Source: Aphanomyces cochlioides
Taxonomy: Eukaryota > Oomycota > Saprolegniomycetes > Saprolegniales > Verrucalvaceae
Direction of reading: 5' to 3'
Assembly: GCA_019828595.1 (NCBI GenBank)
Contig: JAHQRK010000029.1
Span: 248,001-312,000 of the forward strand
Length of the DNA stretch: 64,000 bases
The translations under genes were made by a program, and so were the position numbers. The notes beneath the pieces were generated by a model, which searched no databases, was not told where the DNA came from, and saw only the letters and a list, made by a program, of their open reading frames with translations. Shown one piece after another: positions 51,880-63,011 of the stretch (its first letter is position 1; the number at the start of each line of letters is the position of its first letter).

Positions 51880-53247
51880 CTACTTACGACCTCTTTCAGT
51901 CCAACAGTGCGCAATTAGATCGTTCTTCAACTGGTGGTGAGCTGCCCGATCTTGTATCAACTGAATGTGCTTTATCTTTTGTGATAAAGTTGCTGGTATC
52001 AAATTTGGGCGTGCCATGGCAAATGGTTGATCGTCATTGTTGTCGTTGACACGTGCAAGGCTTGATTTTCGTCGTGAGTTCTTGTCAAAGTCGATTAGAT
52101 GATAGGTATGCTCTTCGTCTTCGACAATCATATTGTGTAGAATACAACACGCTGTGATGATTGAGACCATTTTCTTCACAGACCAGAAGCGAGATGGTCG
52201 CTTAACTATTGCAAATCGACCTTGAAGTATACCGAAAAATCGCTCAACGTCTTTTCGGTATGATTCTTGTAGTTTAGCAAAATGCTTGCGATCAGCAGTA
52301 AGTGGATCCGGGATAGTTTTAACAAACGTAGACCACTCCCGTCGGAGAGCCAGTAGGGTGTCCTATATGTCTTGCCATTGATAACGAATTCTACTTCTGG
52401 TAGTCTGCCATTAATGATTTCGTCAAGGAAAGTTGAACGTTGAAGAACATTGATATCATTCATCGAACCTGGTACTCCAGCAAATGCATGCCAAACCCAA
52501 GTACGATGATCAACGATGGCTTCTAGCATGATTGAAGTACCTTTATCTCCAGTGTAAGCTCCTTTGTAAGCAGAAGGACACTTTTCCCATTTCCATGCAT
52601 AACAATCAATTGAACCAGCCATACCAGGAAAGCCCCTTGCATCGCTATATCTATGACACACATCATGAGCAGTAGAAGGAATGGTACTAAACAATCAATT
52701 ACCTCAAAATCTTCTAAAGATCAGACGAATTTGGAGAACGTAGATATTCAAAACCAAAGCAATCGATAATAGCTTTGCAAAAATGAACCAGAGCAAGATC
52801 AGCAGTAGATTCTCCGATGCGAACGTATTCATCACAAGCATCAGCTGCACATCCATATGCCATGATCCGTAATGCTGCCACTACTTTCTGCAACGGCGAG
52901 ATACATGGTTTGTTTGAAATCGCATCGTATTTCTGGCTGAACCAGGGATCTTGCCTCTGGACGGCTTCTAGAATTCGTAGAAAGAGTCCCTTTTGCATGC
53001 GAAATCTTCGTCTAAACAATCGATCGTCATAAACTGATCTCACACTGAAATAATCCCGGAAGATTTGTTCATCGCCACCTTTGAAGTCACGGTTCATATT
53101 CGGCTTTCGACCAGGTCTAGACCCACCCGGTCTACGCTTTTGTCGCTTTCTTTGTACCTGTCGTTGTCTAACTAGGTTCAAGAAGGCAATGTTCGTCGCA
53201 GATGCTTGGGATATTGCTGTCAGGGCATTGATGAATCCTGGATCCAT
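51880..53247 (-). pseudogene. PIF-Harbinger DDE transposase, several breaks
   Basis: Starts at ATG 53247 (MDPGFINALTAISQAS). The first segment (53247-52714) has the N-terminal region ending FGFEYLRSPNSSDL, followed by an in-frame TAG. The DDE domain resumes before 52694: GFPGMAGSIDCYAWKWEKCP with the first Asp, then VPGSMNDINVLQRS with the second. Near 52345 the frame shifts; the remaining part reads YRKDVERFFGILQGRFAIVK, with the Glu, and then the C-terminal MVSIITACCILHNMI. An intron with GT...AG around 52624-52690 cannot be excluded for the first gap, but the TAG before it remains. All catalytic acidic residues are recognisable. Length fits HARBI1-like transposases. Confidence 0.85.
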
Positions 53248-53496
53248 GATTCAGGCAGACGATGTGTTGAATGTTGCCAAGGTTTGGAGATGCAAAGTTT
53301 CATTTTAGCAACGCCTGGGTGTGGATTCCAAAAATAGCTATAGCTTAAATTGTCTCAACTTGGGTGAATTGGCTATGACTATGGCTAGTGGGTTGGAGAT
53401 GCTCTTAAATTGTATGCATTATGGAGATTCCCGATGAAAGTTAAACACTTCGACAACTGATAAATTAAACTATAGAGTATTGATTCAAACATTTGA

Positions 53497-54975
53497 ATGT
53501 CCTTCGGCGCCAAAAGTGGTTTTGCAATGGCTCGCACAAATGCCGCCACTGCTCACCGGAAAGCCACTGGTCGTCCTTGTTTGACAGCAGCCAGCAAGAA
53601 AACCAGTAAACGCAAGAACATTAGAGAACTCGCAACGTTTTCGAAGAGAAAACAAATTATCGAATCGCTTCACAACAATGGTAAACAATTCGTGCTGAAG
53701 ACTTACTTCAATGGACTCACTGGAACTCAGCTCCTGTCAGCGTGGAAAAAGATTTTACAGTGGAAATCTGATCAACATCGTATATTTACGGTAGCCGATG
53801 CTCCATCGACATCACGCCACCGAACCACACAAGAAAAGTGGATAGGAACAACAATGAGTGAAGAAGCAGAAGCTACGCTAGCCAACTGGATAGCCAAGAC
53901 AAGACAACAAGGGGTGCCCATTAACAATCTTATGCTAACTTGCAAAGCATTGGACATTGCGAAAAAAATTGGCCTCTCCGTTGAACAATTTAAAGCAAGC
54001 CCAACATGGGTTCAAGGATTTCTTAAGCGATGGGGGCTTTCTATTCGCGCCAAAACACGCTCTGGACAAGCCAACTTGGAAGAAGGGCAAGCCACCCTGG
54101 ATGCCTTTAGCTCGCGCATCCGCTCGGTCATTGCACGACACAACATAACTGACATCTACAATGCCGATCAAACTGGAATCAACTACGAATACGTTCCAAA
54201 GAAGACTGTCGATATCACCGGTGCCAAATCAGTCTGGATCAAGTGCTCGAAGAACGAAAAGGACCGAATAACTGCAATGGTTTTGGCAGACAACCATGGC
54301 ACGAAGTATTCTCTCTTTATAGTCATGAAGACTGCAGAATCGAGAGTACAAGCCGTTGTCAACGAGAACATTGCTGAGCGACATGGTTTTGGCAAACAGC
54401 TCTGGAACAATGAAATTTTGGAATTGCAAGATCGTTACCCTTCAAGGATTTATCGAAACCCAAGCGCTTGGTGGAATCGACAAATGTCACTGGAGTTCCT
54501 TCGATACCATTTTGGACATCGCGAAGACAAAGATTTGCCGCCAGTTTTGCTTCTTTGGGACGATTTTGGTGCCCACTTCACCATCGAGGTGCTTGCCTAC
54601 GCAAAATCAATGCAAGTCATCATCAAAAAGATACCGCCAGGGTTCACGTGGATATGCCAACCCGCAGACGTATCGTGGATCAAGCCAATGAAGTCAGTGC
54701 TGCGTCGCAAATGGGTTTATCATCTTTTGAAACAGTTGTGTGCATCAGAGTCACCAGAGTCCTTCAAGCTGGAGCGACCAACGAGGGAAGACATTGTCGA
54801 ATGGGCCAACGATGCTTGGTACGGCCTTCCGAAGAGAACGATCAAAAAGGGCTTCCAAAAGTGCAAAATTGTCGATCCTCCAGGCGTCGAAAGGTCGAAT
54901 GAGATGCCAAATGATGTCTTGGTTGAAGGTCCTGTTGTCCATGTGCCAGGCTACGTCACAGTTGTCGTGGTGTAA
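53497..54975 (+). CDS. pogo/Tigger-type DDE transposase, intact
   Basis: Unbroken frame of 492 codons, the only complete transposase gene in the window. The N-terminal 100 or so residues are basic (SKKTSKRKNIRELATFSKRK) with a helix-turn-helix. Next is a CENP-B-type DNA-binding domain (ATLANWIAKTRQQGVPINN ... WVQGFLKRWGLSIR, about 130-190). The DDE core follows, with Asp in IYNADQTGINYEY (about 230), VLLLWDDFGAHFT (about 355) and WICQPADVSWIKPMK (about 390). An alternative start at 53527 (MARTNA) fits better with a normal N-terminus. No terminal inverted repeats were found in the flanks, so it may be an isolated or domesticated copy. It begins about 90 bases after the Harbinger end. Confidence 0.88.
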   Translation: MSFGAKSGFAMARTNAATAHRKATGRPCLTAASKKTSKRKNIRELATFSKRKQIIESLHNNGKQFVLKTYFNGLTGTQLLSAWKKILQWKSDQHRIFTVADAPSTSRHRTTQEKWIGTTMSEEAEATLANWIAKTRQQGVPINNLMLTCKALDIAKKIGLSVEQFKASPTWVQGFLKRWGLSIRAKTRSGQANLEEGQATLDAFSSRIRSVIARHNITDIYNADQTGINYEYVPKKTVDITGAKSVWIKCSKNEKDRITAMVLADNHGTKYSLFIVMKTAESRVQAVVNENIAERHGFGKQLWNNEILELQDRYPSRIYRNPSAWWNRQMSLEFLRYHFGHREDKDLPPVLLLWDDFGAHFTIEVLAYAKSMQVIIKKIPPGFTWICQPADVSWIKPMKSVLRRKWVYHLLKQLCASESPESFKLERPTREDIVEWANDAWYGLPKRTIKKGFQKCKIVDPPGVERSNEMPNDVLVEGPVVHVPGYVTVVVV

Positions 54976-56247
54976 TAGATAATCGTGTTGAACATTAGTT
55001 AAGACAAGAATCCTATAAAGAACATGACAAGAGAGTTGTGGAGAAAACACACCTGAGCTTGCATGCAACGTGTTTCGCAGCTTGTCCACGGTTTTGATCG
55101 CCCTGGCTGATGCATTGCCAATCCACGACTTGAGTCAAGCACCGGTATCCGGTGAAGAAATATCGAGGGCGAGGCCGAAATGGTCCCACGACTACTGAAT
55201 TCGCGGGCCATTTGATACTGCTCTTGTGGATACAAGATCCAATGTGGAGAAGGCAAATTGAAAAATGATGTCTCTGGAAATTTGGTCTTCTGATGAATTG
55301 GGACTAAACGGGCATTATAATTCTTTTCTTAATAATGCCCCTTTTCTCAGCAATTTTGTATTAAGTCATTTTGATTGATTTAATTTCATAGTACTTGTGT
55401 GATATTATTACTTGTACAAACATATGTTCATATTTCTGTCCGACAACAGTAAAGTTCTTTATAACACGATAGCCTCCATAAAATAGTAATTTATCTTTCA
55501 ACCGATTAACAAAAAGAGAGAGGTTTTCTGAATTTTCGAGTCGGCTCCTGTCACATTGCTTCTCATGCGATAAATCAAATAAAGTACTGTTCAATCACGA
55601 CATCCTAGATAACATGCTCATTGACCCGACAGCTTTGATTTCGATTCTCCATACCAACGTGGCGTTGATTGCCGTTTCACTGAGCATTTCGGACCGATTG
55701 ACAGACTTCAAAAGGCACGAAAGATTGATCTTTAGACTTCAACATGCACAATTCGTAAGCTCAGAGTCAGTTGAACAAACATGCCGTATTGGAAAGTGAA
55801 CGACTGCATGTACTGTCTCCCGCGACTTCCGGCCACAGATACGTTTTCCCCTAGCTAGCTAACCAGTGTCAAATATACTTGCCTTGTCGAAGGACTTCGT
55901 TCCCCTCGCTCCAACTGACTAACGTTCACTAAACCGGTTCACAAAAGGCAGCTGGTCAAACTGACGCGCGGCCCTGGCTGCTCTGCACAGCAGAACACTG
56001 CAGCACGTCATACTCATACTTGAAAATTGTTTGTGTTAAGGCGAGTCATGTCTGCGGTTCGAGTATTTTCAAGGTGACACGTGCAGCGTCATAAGATATT
56101 TTCAACTTAAGAAACCAACAAACAATTATGTATCGAGCGCAGTTGCATTAATACTATCAGAGCATAACTTTAAACCTCTCATTTTCAAGAGACACTGAAA
56201 CACGTTTCCAACATATACTGTTTATCTTTGCGTAATGAATCAGCTGA
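54976..56247. other. No recognisable gene
   Basis: Short frames on both strands with no recognised domain. No terminal repeats of the preceding transposase were seen. Confidence 0.45.
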
Positions 56248-56708
56248 TTACCTGCCAGCCCTGTACTTGTCCACTTGCTTGCCTATCTTGCCTTCAACCC
56301 ACGCGCAGGCACGTTTGCCCCCAGCAGCACCAGCCGCTGTCCCCAAACTGCCACCGATACTTGCTCCAACCGGTCCTGTAAGAGCTCCGCCAGCAGCCCC
56401 ACCGGCGGCACCACCAAGGGCGCCACCAACAACCTTGCCGACTTTGCCACCGATACGCTTGCCAGCAGCTTCATGCTTTCCCATCTTGGCTTGGGGCCTG
56501 GCACCACTGGAAGGCTTGGCCTTGCCGACGTCTTGACGGCACCAACTTTAAACGCCTTTTCACCTTTGAGAATACGATGTTCGTAGGAGGTTTCGAAGGG
56601 GGTGACTTGATTGAATATCATGACGGGCGTGTCGTGGCTAGGCTAGTGGAAGGCAACCACAGCGGACGCAGCGATAGCAAGGGAGACGAGAACTCGCATA
56701 ACTGACAT
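56248..56708 (-). pseudogene. Secreted glycine-zipper protein, broken
   Basis: On the minus strand a start at 56708 or 56699 gives a signal-peptide-like N-terminus (MRVLVSLAIAASAVVAFH), followed at once by an in-frame TAG (56643-56645). The same frame continues as MIFNQVTPFETSYEHRILKG, then shifts into the frame that encodes a basic linker and a glycine zipper (GKRIGGKVGKVVGGALGGAA, then GGALTGPVGASIGGSLG) ending DKYRAGR at 56248. Glycine zippers pack in or on membranes. One stop and one frame shift disable it. It resembles in style the secreted repeat gene at 61009. The natural function is unknown. Confidence 0.65.
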
Positions 56709-56935
56709 CACAGAGCAAATTGATCAATAATTAGAAGTCAAATGTCAATGGAGACTGGAGAGGGATCATTTTCCGCTTTTTGTCGAATCCAACCAGAGGA
56801 AATGACAGCTGGAAACTTCGCGGAATACCGTCGATTGAACGAGTTTGGCGAGGTGTTCAATAACAATTGCAGAGGAACATTACGCACTTGGCGCATGGGT
56901 CCAAAGAGTGGAAAGACTTTATACTGCCTAGTAAC

Positions 56936-57119
56936 TTATAAACTTCAATATACTACGAAGTACGTGGTATAGTAAATTGTATTAATTTTGACAGGTATAC
57001 CTTTTATTGTGTATACTGTCGTCTGGTGGAGATGCCCTTATAAACTTCAATATACTACGAAGTACGTGGTATATTAAATTGTATTAATTTTGACAGGTAT
57101 ACCTTTTATTGTGTATACT
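56936..57119 (+). repeat. 82-bp direct repeat pair
   Basis: 56936-57017 and 57038-57119 are the same 82 bases (TTATAAACTTCAATATACTA... to GTGTATACT) with one mismatch. The 20 bases between them (57018-57037) complete a 29-bp sequence (57009-57037) that is the exact complement of 57131-57159, the left end of the adjacent small element. Confidence 0.9.
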
Positions 57120-57130
57120 AGATGCCCTGA

Positions 57131-57421
57131 GGGCATCTCCACCAGACGACAGTATACACAAAAATTTCTGTCAAAATTTATACACTAATTATTCAGTTGC
57201 CCCACCAGTCGACTGTAAACACAAAACAGGATGCCGTCGACAGTAAATTTGGACCATTTGACACAAAAACAGACCGATATTGTGTCGGAAAATGGAGCGA
57301 CGGTAAATTATCAGCTATACAATTGGTATAAAATAGAAGAAACTGTCCAATAGTGATGAGCAGAGAGGTCCAAGAACAGTTGATTGTTGAAATGAAAGTC
57401 TTGAGTCGCGTGGAGATGCCC
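57131..57421. mobile_element. Small inverted-repeat element (Harbinger-type MITE), 291 bp
   Basis: The ends GGGCATCTCCAC (57131) and GTGGAGATGCCC (57421) are perfect inverted copies, flanked by TGA on both sides (57128-57130 and 57422-57424). The motif GCATCTCCA is shared with the ends of the complete Harbinger at 50837-53404. A second right-type end, followed by TTA, lies at 57009-57037. No coding capacity. Confidence 0.8.
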
Positions 57422-58230
57422 TGACTTCGATTCGCCGATGGACAACCACCACAAAATCGAGAAAAGTATGCCACAATTAAAGATGCATAAGTTAGGACAG
57501 TAGAACGCTCCTGTGATCGACCTAATGTTTTAATTGCTCATTGCGATCAATCTCATTAGATGTTCTGGTTATCATCTTTAAATAGGTTACTCTACTGTTA
57601 TACAATAAAAGCTCTGAAACACCATATAACCTTGAAACTTTATACTGTGCGTAGGTATAGTAGCAACAGTGATCCATGGACACTACATGACACTTTGCTT
57701 GAACTCCCACTCGCCTCTGAGTTCCTTTTTAATAATTGACCATCCATGGACAGGGGCGAGTCCATTTCTCAGCACGTTCGTCTTGTTGTGTAGCGCAACG
57801 CAATGCATAAAATGGAATGTTTTCGTGATGAAAATTTAGATTTGGAGGATCTTGTTTGGAATGGTCACGTGATGTCTGCTGAATTGTACAACTGATAGAA
57901 AATAGCTTTTTAAAGTGCATCGTTTCTATCGCAGGACACTCTTTTCTGAATATAAATAAACTATATAATTCAATATGTGGATATAAAGTTTTGTTGTAAA
58001 TTACCCTCGCTTTATAATAACTTTTAATAATTGGTATTTTTGTCTAACTTTAAACCAACTTCCAGCGACGAGTAGTGACAATTAAAGTCTGTGCTTCAGC
58101 ACTCAATTACCGCCTTACCGAGAAAGAAAAACGCACAGGACTGTCATATTCACGGCGATGCAATGGATGGCTGACGCGTAAAAAGATCTAATAACCATAT
58201 GTGTAATGTTCCTCTGTTAATTCTAGCACA
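57422..58230. other. No gene; contains a copy of an upstream region seen before the 61009 gene
   Basis: 57740-57800 resembles 60860-60921: CCATCCATGGACAGG versus CCATTCATGGACCCC, then TTCTCAGCA, TCGTCTTGTTGTGT and GCGCAACG in both. The second lies about 90 bases before the secreted repeat gene at 61009, so the first may be left from a lost paralogue. The rest is AT-rich without recognised content. Confidence 0.5.
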
Positions 58231-58232
58231 TA

Positions 58233-58989
58233 CAGTGCTGTGCGAAACGTTAGGACATACGCGATATCGGCCGCACTACAGCTAGAGCTGTAGAAAGACT
58301 CATCGCAGAAACATCAAATACTATCGTACAGGTGTATCCATGGTTGCAGTGCATCTAACAGTGTTGAAGTGTTGCTAGAAACAGCAGAATCAAGGCAAAT
58401 AGCTCTAGCAGTGTGTGCGAAAGGTTAGGACACTTGCGAAACTCGTTGATCATGGACGGAAACGATACTGTATTATGCCTTGAACGTAGTCTAGTACTTA
58501 ATTGTCTTCCCATGAGCCTGTAAAACGTCAATACAGCGTGATTTCATGCTGCAAACAAGATTTCTCAAGTATGATTGATCAAGCAAGTTCCAATGCATCA
58601 AAATTGCAGATTTCAAGGCCTCTTTTGACTCGTATTGTTTTCACGCTCGAGTTCCGTGAGCTGACTACCACGGCCCATTCAACTTGTTGTAAGTGCTCAC
58701 AGTCGAGAATATCGTTAAGTGAAGGGCGAGAAGTATGCTTGGTGGCGGTAAAGCATTTCAAAATTCAAATTTTCGGTTTGTTTAGTACATGTCCTATCGT
58801 TTCGCACAGGAGCAAAAACCGAAACTAGTCTGTATTATAGCCAATTTCGAATGAAATCTTCCAAAGCGCTGACTGTTTAATACAGAACGAATCTGCAAAT
58901 AGAACAGTACCCGTGGAAGTGAATAAACTCCAAGAAATTATTCATGTAATGAAGCAATACAATGTGTCCTATCGTTTCGCACAGCACTG
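58233..58989. mobile_element. Tc1/mariner-type non-autonomous element, 757 bp
   Basis: 25-bp terminal inverted repeats (CAGTGCTGTGCGAAACGTTA... and its complement at 58965-58989, one or two mismatches) are flanked by TA. Inside, a second inverted pair with the same core (GTGCGAAAGGTTAGGACA near 58415 and TGTCCTATCGTTTCGCAC near 58790) lies nested within the first. Short frames only; no transposase motif recognised. Confidence 0.8.
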
Positions 58990-58991
58990 TA

Positions 58992-60859
58992 GTCATCCAC
59001 AGATTCCTAGCACTCTTTCTTATAACGCAACACAACGTACTACAGTGCTTGGAAACTAGAAAATGTTCAACGAAGTGCTTTCGAGTATTATTATATTCTA
59101 CTTTCATTCACTTGCAGAGGAAATCCTCCCACGCCGACCATTTCCCCCATCGCTGGATTACACCTGGCGATTAATTGCCTCTGGTTCGATTGTCAATTGA
59201 CCACCCATCGACTGTTCTCGTCGATTTCTTTGCACGTTTAACATGCCGAAAGGCGCGTGGCAACATCGCGACTGAATCTACAGGATATCTCGATGTCGCC
59301 ACCGAAGGGCAGGCTTTCTATGTGTCATTATTCAATTTACAACGTCGATCAACCTCATTCGCGTTTCGATTCCCCTCTTCATGGCTGCTATTGCATTGGC
59401 TTGGGGGAATGGAATACTCCAGAGTACCATACACCGTTGAGGTCTCCCGTGGATTGTCAGCAACTCCCGACGACAGAGCCTTTGATGCTTATGATGGAAC
59501 TTTCCCTGACAAAAGTGAAATTGCTGCGACACTTCATTCTTTTCAAGGAAAACGACGCGAAAAAGGGTGAATCCGTGGCCACCGTCATGGATCTCACCGC
59601 CGTCAACTTGCTTCACTCCAAGCCAGCGAAGACAAGCGTGGCTTGATGGCAGTTCCTCTTGGCAAGAGCAAAGCAAGCGTACGTACAGAAATCGATTGAG
59701 GGCAAACGAAGCACGACGGGCATCGCTAGTCGTGGCATCGGAAGATTTGGTGTTTTCCCTCACACTCCAAATTGTTGGGGGCGGCCCAAAGGCCGCATGC
59801 TTCGTCAAGACAGTCGAAACGAAGACAATGCCAGCCACCGAAGGTCCGCCAGTTATCTCTAAAAACTTACAAAGTGATCGAATTGGTCCAAGCAATGACC
59901 CCTTCCTTCGATTCAAACTAAACTTGTCATCTTCAGCAATATACCTGCCAGTTTCATATTACAATTTTCTATCACCTGTCTACTCATTTCTGGATTTGCA
60001 GCTACGCCCAGCGTAAATACTGGAGCCTTCAGGAATGCAACCGCTCCACGATGGTCATTGCTTGTCCAAAAGGTCATATATCCCCGGACACCAAGAGCCT
60101 TAGCTCGCTGTCGTGGTTTGACAAAGTCTTTGTGGTGGAATTCTACCACAATTATTGCATCTTTTGACTGTCAAATTAGGACCCGCCGATAGAGTTCTTT
60201 CCCCTTGGAAATGCCCTGCAAAGCAAACAACGAGGGAGTTTCCAGAGGCACGACGGGCGCAATGGTGACACTGGAACGAACACAAAATGTGCCCAGCCAT
60301 ATGTCCCTGGTTTTAATGACTCCCAAGAGGTATACTTTTATAATGTGTAACATTAAGAACGATAAAAAAATGTCCTTAAATCAAGGTACTTTTGGGAATC
60401 CGGTGTTCCAACCTCGTAGGATACAACTTGGCAATCTTGCAGATGTTGACAGCTTTAGAACTCGCCACTGCACGGTTGTCTAGTTCCAAACAGCTGCGCA
60501 AATACTCCAAGAGATGACCAATCTTACTCCCATGCCATGCCATGGAGGCTCCCAACCGCCCCTCGCGAGGCAGAGCCGATAGCTTCACCTCTCACGTTTT
60601 TTCACCCAGCCATCGCGGCGCTGCTGGAGCCCCATAGCAAGCCATAGCCGTCTTCTAGAGCGTAGTAGTCCATCGAGGTGCCACGGCAGAGCACGACGTG
60701 ACGACGACAATGATAGTGGAAGGCACAAACAGCACAACTTTATCAATTTGTTGTGTCTTTCAGCGTCCAAAGGTGCAGACATTACACACGAACTCTCTCG
60801 TTCTACGACAACAACCACTGAAATGAACAACCTAACGACAACCTTCGACCCGCCTTTCG
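58992..60859. other. No confidently recognisable gene
   Basis: Frames of up to about 190 codons overlap on both strands and none shows a known domain. On the minus strand, 60149-59979 reads VRGYMTFWTSNDHRGAVAFL, faintly like the middle of a LINE endonuclease, but no catalytic motif is present. A plus-strand frame ends MDLTAVNLLHSKPAKTSVA at 59646 and could be the end of a lost gene. Confidence 0.4.
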
Positions 60860-60921
60860 ACCATTCATGGACCCCATCTGGTTCTATTCTCAGCATCTTC
60901 GTCTTGTTGTGTGGCGCAACG
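60860..60921 (+). promoter_or_regulatory. Upstream region shared with 57740-57800
   Basis: Similarity between these two non-coding places (TTCTCAGCA, TCGTCTTGTTGTGT, GCGCAACG in the same order) suggests a conserved promoter or leader of the gene family represented at 61009. A start site was not identified. Confidence 0.35.
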
Positions 60922-61008
60922 TGAAATTGCGGCAGAGTCCGCCCACTGTCACCCTCGTCTCTCTGCTTAACGGAATTCAAGTCGGTATTTTCAAATTTCC
61001 TCTCTTCC

Positions 61009-61830
61009 ATGCGCGTCTTCCTTCAACTTTTCCTTGCTGCTGCTGCGGTGGCCTTGAGTCATGGCCAACTTGCCAACCAAGTCGTATCGTTTGAAGACTC
61101 TCGATCGTTGTCAGCTACGGCAGGCTATGGTGCTCTTGACAAGACTGTCCAAACTGCTGCCAACCACGGCGAAGTTACCGAGACTCTCCGGTTGTTGCGT
61201 CGCAAAGGGCGTGGCAAAGGTCGTGGCCGCCGTGGTGCTAAATCTGGCCGCCGCAGTCGTCGTCGATCTCGCCGCCGCCACCTGATGACTGTTCAAGGCC
61301 GTGAATTGGCAGCGACGGCAGGTGGATTCATGAATGGATTGACGTCCATGTGAAGAAAGATTAGCAGCGCTGCGGGCACAGTTGGTCGAGCGGCGAGCGG
61401 TGCGACGGGTAAAATTAACCGCGCCGCCAGTCAAGTTGGCCGAGTTGCTGGTCAAGTTGGTCGAGTGGCGGGCAAGTTTAGTCGTACTGCCAACAGAGTC
61501 GGCCGTGTTGCTGGACATGTCAGCCAAGTTGGCGGTCGAGTTGGCCGTGTCGCCGGCAAAGTCGTTCGCGTGCCTGGACAAGTTAGCCGTACTGCTGGAT
61601 AAGTTCGTCGCGGTGCAGGTCAAGTCCGTCGCACTGCTGGTCAAGTTGGTCATGTTGCTCGTCAAGCTGGTCGTGCAGGCCGCGTTACTGGGGGTCGTTC
61701 CTCTGGTGGTCGTGGTCGTGCCTCTGGTCGTGCTACTGGTGGCCGTCGTGCTGCTGGATGTCGTGCTTCTGGCGGCCGCTCAGCTGGTCGAAAAGCTGGC
61801 CGTGCTCTCCGTGGTGTCGGTTCAAATTAA
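61009..61830 (+). pseudogene. Secreted Gly/Arg-rich repeat protein with two internal stops
   Basis: A single frame runs from ATG 61009 to TAA 61828-61830 (273 codons), broken only by TGA (61351-61353) and TAA (61600-61602). It begins with a signal peptide (MRVFLQLFLAAAAVALSHGQ). A short acidic-neutral segment follows, then a very basic block (RRKGRGKGRGRRGAKSGRRS), and after the first stop a repeat region with units like VGRVAGQ, VGRVAGK and VGRVAGH (about 61385-61600), ending in GRASGRATGGRRAAG-type sequence. The stops fit single transitions (CAA to TAA; CGA or TGG to TGA). An exported, nucleic-acid- or wall-binding protein is plausible from charge. Function unknown. Confidence 0.65.
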
Positions 61831-63009
61831 AACCAGTCTTTCAATCACCCTTGAAAAAGTTAGAGTTAATTATACAACATAGTCTCTGTAGTGAAAGATC
61901 GATGGCCTCTCGACTCGCAAGCTTGAAAAAGCTCGTCGTGTTCGATATTAAAAAAACAACCGCCCTTGTATGTCTGAGAGAAAATTGCATTTTGAAATCA
62001 AGCGTTTTGCATTCCAGAGCTGTTGTAACGACATGACATGCTTGAAAGTGAAATGCTCCTCTGATCGTCAGCCGACCTTATCCCAGTCTACCAGCAGTTC
62101 CTGCCACGCTGCAGAGCGTTCGAAAGTGTTGAGGAATTTCCCCAACACCCCTCGGAAGCTGCATGAGCGTATAGAGATTTTATTGCTGGTCGACAACATC
62201 GTTGTCAGCATCTCCCAAGATGAAAAGGACACAAAATGCAATTGAATCCCGTGGCGACCTGCTGCGAGATCAAGCCAAATTCTTTTTATCACAACCACTG
62301 GATCTACTTGCCACGAGCCTCACCTATCGTCTCGCCTTGCGTGACGCAGCGCCACGTTTCGTATCGACTTGTCGTGTCGTAAGAGCGTTGCCGCCGCCTA
62401 AACAACCCTGTCGTCAATGCCTTCTGATATATTTCCCCACTTTGGCCGTCTCCGTCATTCAATCTTTCCGTTGGAACGCCTGTCGCTGCCTTTCTTGAGC
62501 CGCATGACCGCAAAGGAGTCGCTGGTGCGTCTTTGCTCTGTCGTTTGAACGCCGCGGCGATGGTCGAAGACAATCAATTACAAGGTCAACTCGTGCAAGC
62601 TCAGCTCGTGTATCGGTCAGGAAAGTCTAATTCCTACAACGATTCTTCACCTGCCTGCCGCCTAACCGACGGGACGACTAGCTACGCGGCGTAAACTATG
62701 ACTTTTGTGGGGGTTTCCAAGGGGATAATGACCGCCCTTGCCCCCGCCATGTTTCTCCCACGGCTGCCACGGAGATCATACGCTGCAGCGTCCATCGGGG
62801 CCATGCTGTTGGTTTCTAAGCAAGGAAAGCAGCCGTGAAAAGCGGGAGGGGCGACCAAAACGCGCATAGAAGTAGAAGATGGCTTTCTCGAAGGCAAATT
62901 CCGCCATGAGGTAGTCAAAACATCGCTGTCAGGAGCAATCCAAGAGCACCGTCGACTAGCTGAGGAATGAGTCCCCTTCAGCGCGCCGTGGATGACACGA
63001 AGCAGAGCC
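61831..63009. other. No recognisable gene
   Basis: Frames up to about 98 codons on both strands without known motifs. No repeats or transposon ends seen before 63010. Confidence 0.45.
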
Positions 63010-63011
63010 TA

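Larger units (their letters stand above)
50837..53404. mobile_element. PIF-Harbinger transposon, 2,568 bp, both genes present
   Basis: The ends are GAGCCTCTCCAACC (50837) and, on the other strand, GAGCATCTCCAACC (53404), flanked by TTA on both sides (50834-50836 and 53405-53407), the usual 3-bp target for this superfamily. Subterminal blocks rich in GCTATAGC/TAGCCATAG are present at both ends. It contains the two standard genes: a Myb/SANT-like protein (+) and a DDE transposase (-), in convergent arrangement. Both have lesions, so the copy is probably inactive. Confidence 0.93.

Noticed and set aside
59979..60149. LINE endonuclease fragment on the minus strand
   Set aside because: The similarity rests on one phrase (GYMTFWTSNDHRGAVAFL) with no catalytic Glu, Asp or His motif in the neighbouring sequence.
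61382..61882. 166-codon Val/Leu-rich frame that looks like a membrane protein
   Set aside because: It is the shifted-frame shadow of the Gly/Arg repeat region of the gene at 61009, whose frame is continuous apart from two stops.
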